Positions 31,374 to 39,864 of a stretch of 39,864 nucleotides of DNA are shown here, piece after piece. The stretch covers positions 1-39,864 of the forward strand of contig JAUIKE010000064.1 in assembly GCA_030430845.1 (NCBI GenBank), written 5' to 3'. This stretch comes from Bacteroidia bacterium. GTDB taxonomy: Bacteria > Bacteroidota > Bacteroidia > Chitinophagales > Saprospiraceae. The position numbers and the translations under genes are program-made. Position 1 is the first letter of the stretch. Every line of letters starts with the position of its first letter. The notes under the pieces are model-generated. The model saw only the letters and a list, made by a program, of their open reading frames with translations. It did not search any database and had not been told where the DNA came from.

Positions 31374-31862
31374 TTAATCGATTTTTTGGATTTTAAAAAC
31401 AGCCAACTGCCGGCCGGCAGGACTGAAAATTCGCAAGATATAAATTTGGGCGGCTAAGGTGTTCAGTTCGATGGCGGTTAGTTCATCTCTCAAAGTGCCA
31501 CTCAACTGTGTTTGACCCAGCATGTTTTGTAAAGTAAAACTTTGTTCAGGTAGGTACTCGGCTTTCCTTTGAACAAGGATTTGTTGTACGGTAGGATTGG
31601 GAAAAACTTCGATGTACAGCGCACTTTGCCCGGTTTCAAAAACCGGTGTAAGCATCATCCCGTTTTGCTGAAGTCCTTGTGTAAGTTGTTGATCCCCTGA
31701 AGAAAGAGTTTGTACGGCTATCTCTCCTAAGGTCCATTGCAAGCTGCCTGATGAGGTGGTCACGAATCCTCCGGCGGTGGAAAGCAAACCTGGTTGCAGG
31801 CTTTGGGCTTGTAGACTAAAGCCCGCCAGCAGCCCTAATAAGAGCGTGTTCAATAGTTTCAT
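31374..31862 (-). CDS. Small T9SS type A sorting-domain protein
   Basis: This 162-residue protein has a signal peptide (MKLLNTLLLGLLAGFSLQAQ). A short middle region follows (AGGFVTTSSGSLQWTLGEIA, VQTLSSGDQQLTQGLQQNG) that is common in small Bacteroidota exported proteins. The C-terminal type A T9SS sorting domain reads IEVFPNPTVQQILVQ...IYILRIFSPAGRQLAVFKI. There is very little cargo besides the sorting domain. It heads a two-gene unit with the Ala-x-x repeat protein. A 7/8 match to the -7 box on the minus strand (TACTTTAG, 31949-31956) lies upstream in the divergent 234-bp gap. Confidence 0.75.
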   Translation of the reverse strand: MKLLNTLLLGLLAGFSLQAQSLQPGLLSTAGGFVTTSSGSLQWTLGEIAVQTLSSGDQQLTQGLQQNGMMLTPVFETGQSALYIEVFPNPTVQQILVQRKAEYLPEQSFTLQNMLGQTQLSGTLRDELTAIELNTLAAQIYILRIFSPAGRQLAVFKIQKID

Positions 31863-32065
31863 TCGATCAGTTTTTGGAATTTAATTATGTGAAATCCGGA
31901 AGTGATAGTCGAGGCCTTCGACAGGCACAACCTCTTACATAATCGATGCTAAAGTAAAGAAAAAAATATTTCTTATAGGATAAATGGTGGTATTTAAGAT
32001 TTAAGAAAGGAGGACTTGTATTTTGTCCGACGATAAAATGGCAAGTTTTTTTTAAAATAAAATAA

Positions 32066-32073
32066 TAGCTTTG
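32066..32073 (+). promoter_or_regulatory. TAnnTTTG -7 box for the flippase gene
   Basis: TAGCTTTG matches the consensus exactly. A T-run lies about 20 bases upstream at the -33 position. The predicted leader is about 17 nt. Confidence 0.5.
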
Positions 32074-32096
32074 CCCATTGTTAATCATTTCCGTGC

Positions 32097-33602
32097 ATGG
32101 GCATCATCAAAAGACAAAGCATTAAAAGGTCAATTGTTTCTTATGTGGGCACCCTAATAGGGGTGGTCAGCACGATCTTTATCTATCCGCTGGATAAAGA
32201 GATCTATGGCTTTATGCAGTTTTTGATCGGTGCCGCTACTTTTTTATGGCCCTTTGCCTCCCTTGGCGCTACCGTACCGGCCATTCGCTTTTTTCGGAAT
32301 TTTAGGAGTGATGATGACAACCATGGCTTTCTGGGGTTCCTGCTTTTGTGGCTGGCCATTGGCCTTTTGATCTTCGGCACAGTCGGCTATTATTTTAAAG
32401 AACCACTTTTTGACCTGCTGGCCGCCTTGAATTTCAACCGGGCTTACTTTGCGGATAATACCTTGACGATTTTTCTGCTCTGTTCTTTAATTATTTTGAT
32501 CCAGCTCATGCTTTCCTATACCAGTAACTTTAATCGCATTGTCATCCCCAATGCTTTATTTAATCTTGGGATCAAACTGGGAATTCCCATTCTTGTGCTG
32601 CTGTACTATTGGGGGTTAGTGGGTAGCGAGGCCGTCAAATGGCTATTACTAGCCCTTTATCTGGCCATCTTCCTGGGGCTGATCATCTACCTGAGCCTGC
32701 TCGGCGGGCTTAACTGGCGGATCAATTTCCGTTTTTTGAACCGCCCTTTGCTTAAGGAAATGTTGAATTACGCTATGTATGGAGTGCTGGGAAGTATCGG
32801 GACGGTGTTTGCTTTTAGCATTGATACCATCATGGTTCCTACCTTAACCAATTACGATGAGGGAGGCCTGTACAGTATTGCACTCTTTATCGGCAATGCG
32901 ATTGCCATACCCCTGGCTGCGATTAACGGTATTGCCGCTCCGATCATCTCCAATGCTTGGGGCCAAAATGACCGGACTGAGATCGTGAAAATATACAATC
33001 GATCGTCCATCTTATTATTCACGGCCGGCCTTTTCCTGTTGGCACTCGTGTGGCTGAACCTGGGAGATGTGTTCCATTTGTCGTCCAAATATGACGAGCT
33101 GATTGCCGGGCAGTATGTAGTACTAATCATTGGCCTGGCCCGGGTGATTGATATGACGACGGGCGTCAACGGCTCCATAATCGGCTATTCGACTTATTAT
33201 CGATTCAACTTAATTGCCCTGCTGGTCTTGTCCTTTGGGAATGTATTCATGAATTATTATTTGATTCCTATTTACGGCATCACCGGGGCCGCTATTGCTA
33301 CGGCTATTTCGATTGCTTTTTTCAACATTATCAAGTACGTATTCATCTGGATCGTGTTCAAAATGCAGCCGATTCGGCTAAACTTCCTGTGGGTTATGCT
33401 ATTGGCTGCGTTGGCCTACCTGCTCGCGAGCCTGATTCCTTCAACCGGATTTTCTTTACTGAATATTATTCTGAAGTCAGGCCTATGTGCTCTACTCTTC
33501 GCCGCCCCGCTCCTATATTTCAAGATCGTACCGGATATCAATGAATTTGTTGTAGATCTGTTGAAACCTCTGAAACAACTAAGGAATGGTGGGTGGAAAT
33601 AA
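32097..33602 (+). CDS. Wzx-like polysaccharide flippase (MOP superfamily)
   Basis: This 501-residue membrane protein has about 14 hydrophobic segments, as in O-antigen and exopolysaccharide flippases. The start, KRQSIKRSIVSYVGTLIGVV, and the conserved FAFSIDTIMVPTLTNYDEGG, YSIALFIGNAIAIPLAAING and YLIPIYGITGAAIATAISIA are typical of the family. It should move lipid-linked sugars across the inner membrane. Its gene stands alone and ends only 9 bp from the convergent rRNA methyltransferase gene, with no separate terminator between them. A capsule-type gene 5 kb away may belong to the same pathway, which is inference. Confidence 0.88.
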   Translation: MGIIKRQSIKRSIVSYVGTLIGVVSTIFIYPLDKEIYGFMQFLIGAATFLWPFASLGATVPAIRFFRNFRSDDDNHGFLGFLLLWLAIGLLIFGTVGYYFKEPLFDLLAALNFNRAYFADNTLTIFLLCSLIILIQLMLSYTSNFNRIVIPNALFNLGIKLGIPILVLLYYWGLVGSEAVKWLLLALYLAIFLGLIIYLSLLGGLNWRINFRFLNRPLLKEMLNYAMYGVLGSIGTVFAFSIDTIMVPTLTNYDEGGLYSIALFIGNAIAIPLAAINGIAAPIISNAWGQNDRTEIVKIYNRSSILLFTAGLFLLALVWLNLGDVFHLSSKYDELIAGQYVVLIIGLARVIDMTTGVNGSIIGYSTYYRFNLIALLVLSFGNVFMNYYLIPIYGITGAAIATAISIAFFNIIKYVFIWIVFKMQPIRLNFLWVMLLAALAYLLASLIPSTGFSLLNIILKSGLCALLFAAPLLYFKIVPDINEFVVDLLKPLKQLRNGGWK

Positions 33603-33611
33603 GATAATTAC

Positions 33612-34991
33612 CTACCAAAAAGAAGTATGCTCTTGCGGAATATCCATAAGGATTCGCCAATTATTGGGGTAGTAATTATTGACCCGCTTACCGAGGCCTT
33701 TTACCCAGCCAAGGCCCTGACCCCGGTAGGTGATCAATTGCCAGCCTTTGGGGATCTTTTCAACAGGGAGCGGATTTTTTTTCAGGAACTGGAGCGCTTC
33801 CATTTCCCCGAGTTCGACAGAGGAGAGCTTTTCTGATTTCCAGATACTGAGCGCCCAGGCAGGAGCCGGGACCAGCTGATCGCGCTTTAAACTTCCAAGG
33901 ATCGTTCCCAGATGGATTTTTTTGACCTGCCGGGCAATATGACGTGCAGATTCTTCTAATGAAGCAGGTATGAGGTGGATTTCTCCGGTTTTGGGGTGTA
34001 AAAAAGCAGTGAAATCTTTATCGGGAGCCAACCAGGGACGAATGGCCGTTTTTTCTTTTTTAGATATTTTCTGAAGTGAACTCCTGTTTCCTTTACTTTT
34101 TCCCTCCTTTACAGATGAAGGGTTTCCTTTTTTTTGAAAACAAGCCAGGAAAAAACCTTCTCCTTTTAACAGGTGGGGAAAAAATTGGTACCCGAAAGCG
34201 GTCGCTTGAATGTTCCATTCCTCAGGGAGGTTTAATTCAATAGGTTGTAGGTCCATCTCTTTTTTCAACCACTCAGCATTCTGATCGTTTTCCAGTGTAT
34301 TAAAGGTACAGGTGCTATAAATCAAATAACCTCCCGGCCGAATCAATTCGATGGTGTCCGCCAGGATCTTTTTTTGGCGGGCCGAGCAATGCTGAACATG
34401 CTCAGGTGACCACTCATTGGCCGCTTCGGGCTCTCTTCTGAACAAACCTTCACCCGAACAAGGCGCATCCACTACAACCAGATCGAAGTAGGGACCCAGT
34501 TGTTTTAATCCTTCCGCATCATTGTTACTGGTCCAGATATTCGGGTAGCCCCATTTGCTTACATTGTATTTCAGCGTTTGATAGCGGCTGTTGATCACCT
34601 CATTGGATAGCAAAAGACTATCGGCCGACAGGACGGAGGCCAGCACCATCGACTTTCCTCCCGGAGCTGCTGCCAGATCCAGGACTTTTAAATCCTGGCT
34701 GAGATCAACACATTGCCGGACAGCCTCTGCGAGAAACATGGAGGAGGCCTCCATCACATAATAGGTGCCGGCATGAAATAATGGGTCCAGTGTGAAAACC
34801 GGGCGGCTTGGCAGATAACGCCCATGGGAGTTCCAGCGTACCAAATCCAAATCAGAGGAGAAAGGTAAAGGCTTTCCAGGGTTGAGGAGAATGCTCACGG
34901 GAGGAGGCGTTTCCAACGACTCAAAAAAAGCGTTCTGGGCTTCTCCCAGTTGGTGTTGCATCTGTTGTACGAATTGGTCCGGCCAGGTCAT
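33612..34991 (-). CDS. rRNA cytosine-C5 methyltransferase, RsmF-like
   Basis: From the ATG at 34991 this is a 459-residue protein. A TTG at 35003 would overlap the upstream stop. The NOL1/NOP2/Sun fold is clear: SAM motif DLAAAPGGKS, motif IV DAPCSGEGLFRREPEA with Cys178, and motif VI YSTCTFNTLEND with the catalytic nucleophile Cys228. The C-terminal third (GKRVNNYYPNNWRI at the end, plus a basic linker near 295-320) matches the RsmF/YebU group, which methylates 16S rRNA C1407 in E. coli. The exact target here is not certain. It is 8 bp behind the DUF547 gene and probably cotranscribed with it. Confidence 0.88.
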   Translation of the reverse strand: MTWPDQFVQQMQHQLGEAQNAFFESLETPPPVSILLNPGKPLPFSSDLDLVRWNSHGRYLPSRPVFTLDPLFHAGTYYVMEASSMFLAEAVRQCVDLSQDLKVLDLAAAPGGKSMVLASVLSADSLLLSNEVINSRYQTLKYNVSKWGYPNIWTSNNDAEGLKQLGPYFDLVVVDAPCSGEGLFRREPEAANEWSPEHVQHCSARQKKILADTIELIRPGGYLIYSTCTFNTLENDQNAEWLKKEMDLQPIELNLPEEWNIQATAFGYQFFPHLLKGEGFFLACFQKKGNPSSVKEGKSKGNRSSLQKISKKEKTAIRPWLAPDKDFTAFLHPKTGEIHLIPASLEESARHIARQVKKIHLGTILGSLKRDQLVPAPAWALSIWKSEKLSSVELGEMEALQFLKKNPLPVEKIPKGWQLITYRGQGLGWVKGLGKRVNNYYPNNWRILMDIPQEHTSFW

Positions 34992-34999
34992 GGTTAGTA

Positions 35000-35722
35000 T
35001 CAATTATTCAAAGCCCAGTCGTATTCTGCAAATTCGATTTTGGCATTTTTTTGAATTTCCATGTTGGCATACTTTTTCAAATAACCTGTAAGCTGGCCGA
35101 AATCCTCTGCATACCATTCAAAGATCTTGGACACTTTCACCTTGCCTGCTTTGATCTCGTTATACTTATTGTTGTTGATAAACTGCCGGGTTTGCTGCTC
35201 CAGTAATTGATCCAGGTTTTTGCCGGTAAAGGCCTTATTGGCAAGGGGAGGGCAAGACCTGGCGGCACAATTGACCGCAAAATGGATTCGGGCATCCTTA
35301 AATTGAGGCCGCAGAATATCATTCTCTATATTATTGAGTGAATAGGTTTTATCTCCTAGCGTAATCCATTTGACATTCCAGGGGTCACCGTCGTGCAAAT
35401 CACGAATGCTGTTGATCGGGTATTTATCGACAATCAGCTTGATGGTAAAAGCATTGTAGGCATTGATCCAGTAGGCCATTTTATGTTCTCTTGGCCAGGC
35501 ATCCTGGACAGGGAAGGCGGCTAGTTCTGCCAGGTAGGCATTTAATAGCTTTCGGTCTTCCTTAAATCCAGCATAATCTACCTTGCCGCTGCTGCTGACA
35601 TGCTTTTGCAAAAGACGATCCCACTGACTGTGGTCAGGGCCTGCTTTTTCCAGATTTGTAAGGGCCAAAAAGGGGAGTACCCCCAACATTAATACGATGA
35701 GTTTCCAACTTTTTACCATCAT
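35000..35722 (-). CDS. Exported DUF547 protein
   Basis: This 240-residue protein has an N-terminal hydrophobic signal (WKLIVLMLGVLPFLALTNL) and a DUF547 body: SSGKVDYAGFKEDRKLLNAY, KMAYWINAYNAFTIKLIVDK, NNIENDILRPQFKDARIHFA and VNCAARSCPPLANKAFTGK. The conserved cysteines in NCAARSCPPL and the WINAYNA stretch are the family hallmarks. DUF547 proteins have a papain/transglutaminase-like look, but I know of no assigned activity. The gene is transcribed with the rRNA methyltransferase downstream. A possible ribosome site, AAGGA, lies a few bases before the ATG. Confidence 0.88.
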   Translation of the reverse strand: MMVKSWKLIVLMLGVLPFLALTNLEKAGPDHSQWDRLLQKHVSSSGKVDYAGFKEDRKLLNAYLAELAAFPVQDAWPREHKMAYWINAYNAFTIKLIVDKYPINSIRDLHDGDPWNVKWITLGDKTYSLNNIENDILRPQFKDARIHFAVNCAARSCPPLANKAFTGKNLDQLLEQQTRQFINNNKYNEIKAGKVKVSKIFEWYAEDFGQLTGYLKKYANMEIQKNAKIEFAEYDWALNN

Positions 35723-35807
35723 AAAGGAATTTCTTTTTTTATAGAACTCCTAAGGGCCTCACTCTGTTGTGTCACTTGTATAAAGTTGTAGCGGCACGGA
35801 CACTTTT

Positions 35808-36209
35808 TTATCTCAATAAGGCAAAATTTCCGGTCGCCACCTCGGTAAAGGTCTCGACGGACGTATCCTGAGGAACATTTCGGTATCTGATGTAATAAAC
35901 ATAAGCGGTGGAGGCCACTTCATTTCCATTATATTTACCATTCCAACCCTCATTCGCATTCTTGGATTGAAAGAGTAAGGTTCCCCAACGATCAAAGATC
36001 CGCATCTCAAATTCCCGAAAATCACAGTTGGAATTAGGTATGAAACGATCGTTGACGCCATCCCCATTGGGAGAAAAGGCATTGGGTACATATAATTTGC
36101 ACTGCATATCCTCGATTTGATCTAACTCATACGACACAGGATCGGTGGTAGCAGATAAGTGGATTAGAAACAGAAATACTAAGCAAGAAAATTTCGTAAG
36201 GAACCTCAT
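35808..36209 (-). CDS. Minimal T9SS type B sorting-domain protein
   Basis: This 133-residue protein has a signal peptide (MRFLTKFSCLVFLFLIHLSA), a linker of about 15 residues, and then only a gliding-motility-associated type B sorting domain: YVPNAFSPNGDGVNDRFIP, MRIFDRWGTLLFQS, GWNGKYNGNEVASTAYVYY. There is no cargo domain, so the sorting module makes up nearly the whole mature protein. It is divergent from the 605-residue protein at 36453, which carries the same kind of domain; both have an exact -7 box. It may be a small surface protein in its own right or the remnant of a larger cargo gene. Confidence 0.82.
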   Translation of the reverse strand: MRFLTKFSCLVFLFLIHLSATTDPVSYELDQIEDMQCKLYVPNAFSPNGDGVNDRFIPNSNCDFREFEMRIFDRWGTLLFQSKNANEGWNGKYNGNEVASTAYVYYIRYRNVPQDTSVETFTEVATGNFALLR

Positions 36210-36223
36210 GTGATTTTTTTCTG

Positions 36224-36231
36224 CAAATGTA
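36224..36231 (-). promoter_or_regulatory. TAnnTTTG -7 box for the 36209 gene
   Basis: The minus strand reads TACATTTG, an exact consensus match, 15 bp before the ATG, predicting a very short leader. The divergent gap 36210-36452 is AT-rich and holds one box for each direction. Confidence 0.5.
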
Positions 36232-36388
36232 TGTATTTAAAAAATATATACGGATTTAAATTATTAAAAGAGCCTCTCACCACAGCAATGTACCAGTCTG
36301 TCTATTTTTCGGTTAAAAACAAATTGTAAGGAAAGGGAAATTATTCAGGAGTTGCTTCGTTTTATTTTCGACAAAAGATAGATGGCGC

Positions 36389-36396
36389 TAAATTTG
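36389..36396 (+). promoter_or_regulatory. TAnnTTTG -7 box for the 36453 gene
   Basis: TAAATTTG is an exact match, and TTCG lies 18 bases upstream as a weak -33 box. The predicted leader is about 50 nt. Confidence 0.5.
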
Positions 36397-36452
36397 AGAC
36401 GGTCTTGCCTGAATCTGATATGATATCTCGCTAACTTCATAAACCTCCGGTG

Positions 36453-38270
36453 ATGAATTTAAATAATACTTTTTGGTGTGTGATGTTAATATTTTGGTCT
36501 TACCTCCTTCCTGCTCAGTCTTATGATGTTTTTACGGTAGTGGGCTCCAATTTATTAATAATTAATCCTACGGATGCATCGATTGTTGAAACTTTACCGA
36601 TTAATAATTTACCGAATGGGGAAGCGATCCGGAGTTTAACCTATTCTACCTCCGATGGGAATATGTATGGGATGATCCGGCTAACAACCACTCCTACACT
36701 TGTTAAATTAGCTCCGGATGGCACACTCACGATCATTGGAAATTTAAGTGTACCGAATGAAACGGTTTTTTTAGCGGAAGGTCTGGCCTACAATGAAGCG
36801 GATAATAAGCTGTATGCAGCCGTTAGCTTAAACGGAGGTACTGCTGATAATGATTTTTTCTCAGAAACGCTTGTTGAGATCAATCCAGCCACCGCAGAAG
36901 CTTCCATTTTTGCCCAAATTAGTTTCCCTTCCGGGACGCCTGATGTAGACAATATGACTTTTAGCGACAATGTATTGATCGTTCATGACGGCTTGCCCGG
37001 AGATGATGAAAACCGTTTTTATTTAATCGATTTTCAGAATGTCAGCGCTGGGGTTGCCAATGCTACGCTGGGTTTTGCCACTAGTCCGTATCAGCCTGTA
37101 GGGGATATTGAAAAACTCAATTGCAGTAATACTTTACTATTGGTCCATGAGTTTGATGTCTTGCGATTGGATATTGAGCGTGAGGAGGTTACTTTGATCG
37201 GGAGTACACACAGTATGAGCCAGTTCGGTGGCGCTTTTCTTACAGCTCTGACGGATGCGCCCGGCAATCGCGTAATCCCATTATCTATTTTACAGGATAC
37301 GACTGCCTGCGAAGGAGAACAAATAGCCCTGTCTGCACAGGAACAAGGCCTTGAAGTAGATTGGAGTACGGGAGAAAGGGGGACAAGTTTAAGCGTGAGT
37401 GAAACAGGTACTTATTTTGGTACGGTTCTCATTAATGGCTGTGAAGTCCCTACTGATACCATCGATATAACCTTTGAGAACTGCGAAGACTGCGAAGACC
37501 TCCGTTCAACAATCGAGACTTCCTTAAAACTAGGGTCGGACACCATTGTATGTACGGGAAGTACGTTGGCTTTAAGCATTGATGTCGAAGGCGCAGAGGT
37601 AGTTTGGAATACCGGTTTTGCGGGACCTACCCTGGAAGTGAGACAGGAGGGCATGCATTGGGCCAGGGTCTTGCTGGACGGATGTACATTTCAGACTGAC
37701 ACTATTAATGTTCAATTCAATAGTTGTGATGGATGTGATGCTTTGGAATTGGAACTGAGCGATCATCTTCAACTGCGTAATGATACGATTATTTGCGTTA
37801 ATGACACCATTCCTCTTACACTGGATATTCCGGGAGCTGACATTGAGTGGAATACCGGCCAGACCGGCCCCGGGATCAATATAAATGTTCCGGGACCTTA
37901 TTGGGCAAGCGTGAATATCGGCGGCTGTGTTTTTCAATCCGATACGCTACAGCTTGGTGTTCGTGACTGTTTGGAATGTGATATTTTTATCCCCAATGTT
38001 TTTTCTCCGGATGGTAATGGAGTGAATGATCAATTCGAGGTATTTGTAGATGAAGCTACCTGTAGTTTGCAGGAGATAGAGATCTTTATTTTTAATCGTT
38101 GGGGTGGTTTGATATTCGAAGGAAGGCAAAATCGCTGGGATGGAAAAGTGAACAGAGAGCCGGCTAAAAGCGATGTGTATCTCTACCTGGTAAAGATGAC
38201 ATTACTCAGAGAAGGAAATATTATTGAGGTACAAAAGTCAGGAGATGTGATGCTCCTGACCAATGAGTGA
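36453..38270 (+). CDS. Large T9SS type B exported protein with beta-propeller-like and tandem beta domains
   Basis: The frame opens with GTG at 36450 and an ATG one codon later, which I use (605 residues). A signal peptide ends near LPAQS. Residues about 20-270 contain repeats such as IRSLTYSTSDGNMYGMIRLT and AEGLAYNEADNKLYAAVSLN, which read as a propeller-like domain. Then come three related beta modules of about 85 residues, recognisable by VDWSTGERGTSLSVSETGTY, VVWNTGFAGPTLEVRQEGMH and IEWNTGQTGPGININVPGPY, each with a nearby DTIVC-type cysteine and a CEDC/CDGC pair. The end, IFIPNVFSPDGNGVNDQFEV...FIFNRWGG, is the type B sorting domain. The function is unknown; an adhesin-like surface role is plausible. 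Confidence 0.85.
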   Translation: MNLNNTFWCVMLIFWSYLLPAQSYDVFTVVGSNLLIINPTDASIVETLPINNLPNGEAIRSLTYSTSDGNMYGMIRLTTTPTLVKLAPDGTLTIIGNLSVPNETVFLAEGLAYNEADNKLYAAVSLNGGTADNDFFSETLVEINPATAEASIFAQISFPSGTPDVDNMTFSDNVLIVHDGLPGDDENRFYLIDFQNVSAGVANATLGFATSPYQPVGDIEKLNCSNTLLLVHEFDVLRLDIEREEVTLIGSTHSMSQFGGAFLTALTDAPGNRVIPLSILQDTTACEGEQIALSAQEQGLEVDWSTGERGTSLSVSETGTYFGTVLINGCEVPTDTIDITFENCEDCEDLRSTIETSLKLGSDTIVCTGSTLALSIDVEGAEVVWNTGFAGPTLEVRQEGMHWARVLLDGCTFQTDTINVQFNSCDGCDALELELSDHLQLRNDTIICVNDTIPLTLDIPGADIEWNTGQTGPGININVPGPYWASVNIGGCVFQSDTLQLGVRDCLECDIFIPNVFSPDGNGVNDQFEVFVDEATCSLQEIEIFIFNRWGGLIFEGRQNRWDGKVNREPAKSDVYLYLVKMTLLREGNIIEVQKSGDVMLLTNE

Positions 38271-38280
38271 TTCGCATGCC

Positions 38281-39777
38281 TCATGTTTTTAAGGGAACAA
38301 CCGGCTTCTGGGTAGCTTCGAGCGCTTTCAGTAAGTGATTGACGGAAGCAGGTTCCGGAAAAGGAAAAACCAATTGTCTTAAATCAGAAAGATTGGCTTC
38401 GATAGTGGACTGCTCAAGTGCCTGAAGAAACAGGAAAGTATCTGCTAATCGGGGCTTACTCTGTCCTGCCAGGATTCGGTTCAATGCTTTTTCGCAATCT
38501 TCCTTGCTTTTTACCTGGTACACGCCTTTACACAATCCGTAAAAGGGATGGCCAAAAATAATAGCCGGCGTTTCCCGGAAAAGTGCTTCCCAGCCTGCTG
38601 TGCCGGTAGCTGTAACGACAGCGAGGGCATTGTTGATGAGATCATAGGTGTTGACTCCTTTTGACATGAGCCGAACGTTTCGCAGCCTCACCAGGTCGTC
38701 GTAATAATCGGCATCCCGATACAGCGCCGTTTGTTTAGGATTTTCTTTTACCAATAATAAAACATCATCCGGTACCAGGGCGGACAACATTTCCACCATC
38801 AGGTGTTGATCCACATAAGCGCCGGCCCGGGGCCCGGTAGATACCTCAGGTTGAAGATGGAGCGCTATGTAAATAAATTTTTGTTGATCAGGGATCTCAT
38901 CCTGAGAAAGATGCCGGAGCCTGGACTTTAAGTGCCTTTTTTTTATTTGATTCACCAGCAGTTTTTTGCCGAAATAATTGACGAAATCAAACAGACCGCG
39001 CCAGCTCAGGTAGGAAGGAAGATTCTTCAGGTTCTTTTTTAGCTTCGCTTTTCTCCTTTTTTGCTGCATTTCGCGGTATTCCTTTTTCATTCGCTGCACG
39101 AATTCCTTTCTCATATAGAAAGGAACCGCCTCATCATCATTGATGCCCATTTGTTTTTTCCAGATCCTTTGCGACCTTTTTGACAAAAGCTTGACATCGA
39201 TCTCAATACCTCCATTTTCTTCAGCTTTTTGGTACAATTCCCGGATCTTTTCTTTCAATCCAAGAGGCTGTCCATCCCATTTTTTCCATAAAGCTGTAAA
39301 ACCGGGAGCAAAGTTGTCGAAAAACAAAAAAGGTTTTTGATGTATCTGACAGAGTTCATACAAGGGATAATCAAAGGGGCTATGAGGGAGAATATCAAAA
39401 AGGACGAGTTGTACATCCGTTGTGCCCAACAAGTGATTCCAGTAGCGGAGCGTACGCAGGTAACGCTTGCGATTCATTTCATAAAAAATGTGGTAATGGT
39501 TGAGTCTCGCATTCATTGCCATGACCTGGCTTTCTGTGTTTTTCATCGCATCGATCAGTGATTCCTCAAGGGGAGCAAAATCGTTCATGTCGACATCCTT
39601 GAAAAAATTGAGATAGGCCACGTCTACTATTTCAATCTTGTCTTTTAATTCAGTAGGTATGTTTTGTAAAAAATGAGTGATCCAGTATACCTTGTCTAAT
39701 TGATACTGCTCAATTAGCTTTGGAATAAATGTTTGTAGGAAATGATCTTCAAAACCTCGTATGATGGCAGTTCTCAT
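38281..39777 (-). CDS. Capsule polysaccharide synthesis-like protein
   Basis: This 498-residue cytoplasmic protein has no signal peptide. The C-terminal half contains FIYIALHLQPEVSTGPRAGA, LVKENPKQTALYRDADYY, NVRLMSKGVNTYDLINNA and GTAGWEALFRETPAIIFGH. These match the pattern of the capsule-synthesis family that includes KpsC/KpsS, which act on Kdo or related acidic sugars. The N-terminal half and a long basic coiled stretch (RMKKEYREMQQKRRKAKLKK, about 228-250) are less familiar. It starts 18 bp after the stop of a partial gene whose end looks like a sialic-acid-synthase SAF domain, so an acidic-sugar surface polysaccharide pathway is likely. It converges on the 36453 gene with a 10-bp gap. 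Confidence 0.72.
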   Translation of the reverse strand: MRTAIIRGFEDHFLQTFIPKLIEQYQLDKVYWITHFLQNIPTELKDKIEIVDVAYLNFFKDVDMNDFAPLEESLIDAMKNTESQVMAMNARLNHYHIFYEMNRKRYLRTLRYWNHLLGTTDVQLVLFDILPHSPFDYPLYELCQIHQKPFLFFDNFAPGFTALWKKWDGQPLGLKEKIRELYQKAEENGGIEIDVKLLSKRSQRIWKKQMGINDDEAVPFYMRKEFVQRMKKEYREMQQKRRKAKLKKNLKNLPSYLSWRGLFDFVNYFGKKLLVNQIKKRHLKSRLRHLSQDEIPDQQKFIYIALHLQPEVSTGPRAGAYVDQHLMVEMLSALVPDDVLLLVKENPKQTALYRDADYYDDLVRLRNVRLMSKGVNTYDLINNALAVVTATGTAGWEALFRETPAIIFGHPFYGLCKGVYQVKSKEDCEKALNRILAGQSKPRLADTFLFLQALEQSTIEANLSDLRQLVFPFPEPASVNHLLKALEATQKPVVPLKT

Positions 39778-39795
39778 ATGTGCTTATTCAATTTT

Positions 39796-39864
39796 TTAAA
39801 AAAGTAGATCAAAGCTAAGCGGTGTTCCCACTTTCAGATCCCGGGTAGCTTTTTTTCCTAATAC
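39796..39864 (-). CDS. C-terminal end of an SAF-domain protein, possibly sialic-acid-synthase-like (partial)
   Basis: The last 22 residues of a minus-strand gene enter from the window edge: VLGKKATRDLKVGTPLSFDL, LF, stop. The pattern A-x-R-D-L-K-x-G-x-x-L-x-x-D-L is that of an SAF domain near the end of NeuB-type nonulosonate synthases. Such a short tail cannot exclude other SAF proteins. It lies 18 bp upstream of the capsule-type gene, which supports a shared surface-sugar operon. Confidence 0.4.
   Translation of the reverse strand, partial: VLGKKATRDLKVGTPLSFDLLF

Noticed and set aside
38260..38294. Terminator between the convergent genes at 38270 and 38281
   Set aside because: ATGAG..CTCAT gives a 5-bp stem with a 14-nt loop before a T-run, which is too weak to list as a feature.

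Overview
The window looks like chromosomal DNA of a gliding-type member of the Bacteroidota, most likely the Saprospiria (Lewinella/Haliscomenobacter-like). This is an inference from content. There are type IX secretion (T9SS) sorting domains of both types A and B, TAnnTTTG-type -7 promoter boxes, few Shine-Dalgarno sites, a FecI/FecR/TonB-receptor/DUF4249 cluster, DUF4252 genes behind an ECF sigma factor, an AraC-fused hybrid histidine kinase, and an FtsZ ending in the NSFLHDNxD tail common in this phylum. No tRNA, rRNA, CRISPR array or intact transposon was seen.

Layout. 1-4160: the end of the division/cell-wall cluster (murC tail, ftsQ, ftsA, ftsZ), closed by a 110-nt hairpin. 4158-10660: a minus-strand block of secreted proteins (a TonB-C-domain protein, a T9SS-exported trypsin-fold protein that lacks catalytic residues, a fibre-like protein) next to a TPR hybrid two-component regulator. 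A 21-bp-spaced direct repeat lies between them and could be its operator. 11100-13396: an orphan small gene and typA. 13430-15588: an ECF sigma / membrane anti-sigma / DUF4252 / DUF4252 operon on the minus strand. 15589-16148: a gene-free stretch packed with repeats (an 8x8-bp repeat that folds on itself and a six-hairpin mirror element). 16149-19337: a translationally coupled LptF/G permease, PAP2 phosphatase and GNAT-fusion set. 19377-20927: an alanine:Na+ symporter. 21247-26839: a complete FecI-FecR-TonB receptor-DUF4249 lipoprotein uptake system. 27047-27763: a Crp/Fnr regulator. 27804-30337: a betaine/choline-type ABC importer with a circularly permuted, permease-fused binding protein. 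30382-30543: a MITE-like element. 30545-31862: two exported proteins. 32097-39864: a flippase, an rRNA methyltransferase, a DUF547 protein, two divergent T9SS type B proteins, a capsule-synthesis-like protein, and the tail of what may be a sialic-acid-synthase-like gene.

The most unusual items are the circularly permuted binding protein, the hairpin that would bury the ribosome-binding site of the same operon, the MITE just upstream of it, the candidate AraC-type operator, the catalytically dead protease-fold cargo, the 21-fold Ala-x-x repeat in an exported protein, and the two palindromic repeat structures at 15.6-16.1 kb. No single locus can be proven from sequence alone to be an undescribed system. 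The best leads are listed as findings, with the test for each.
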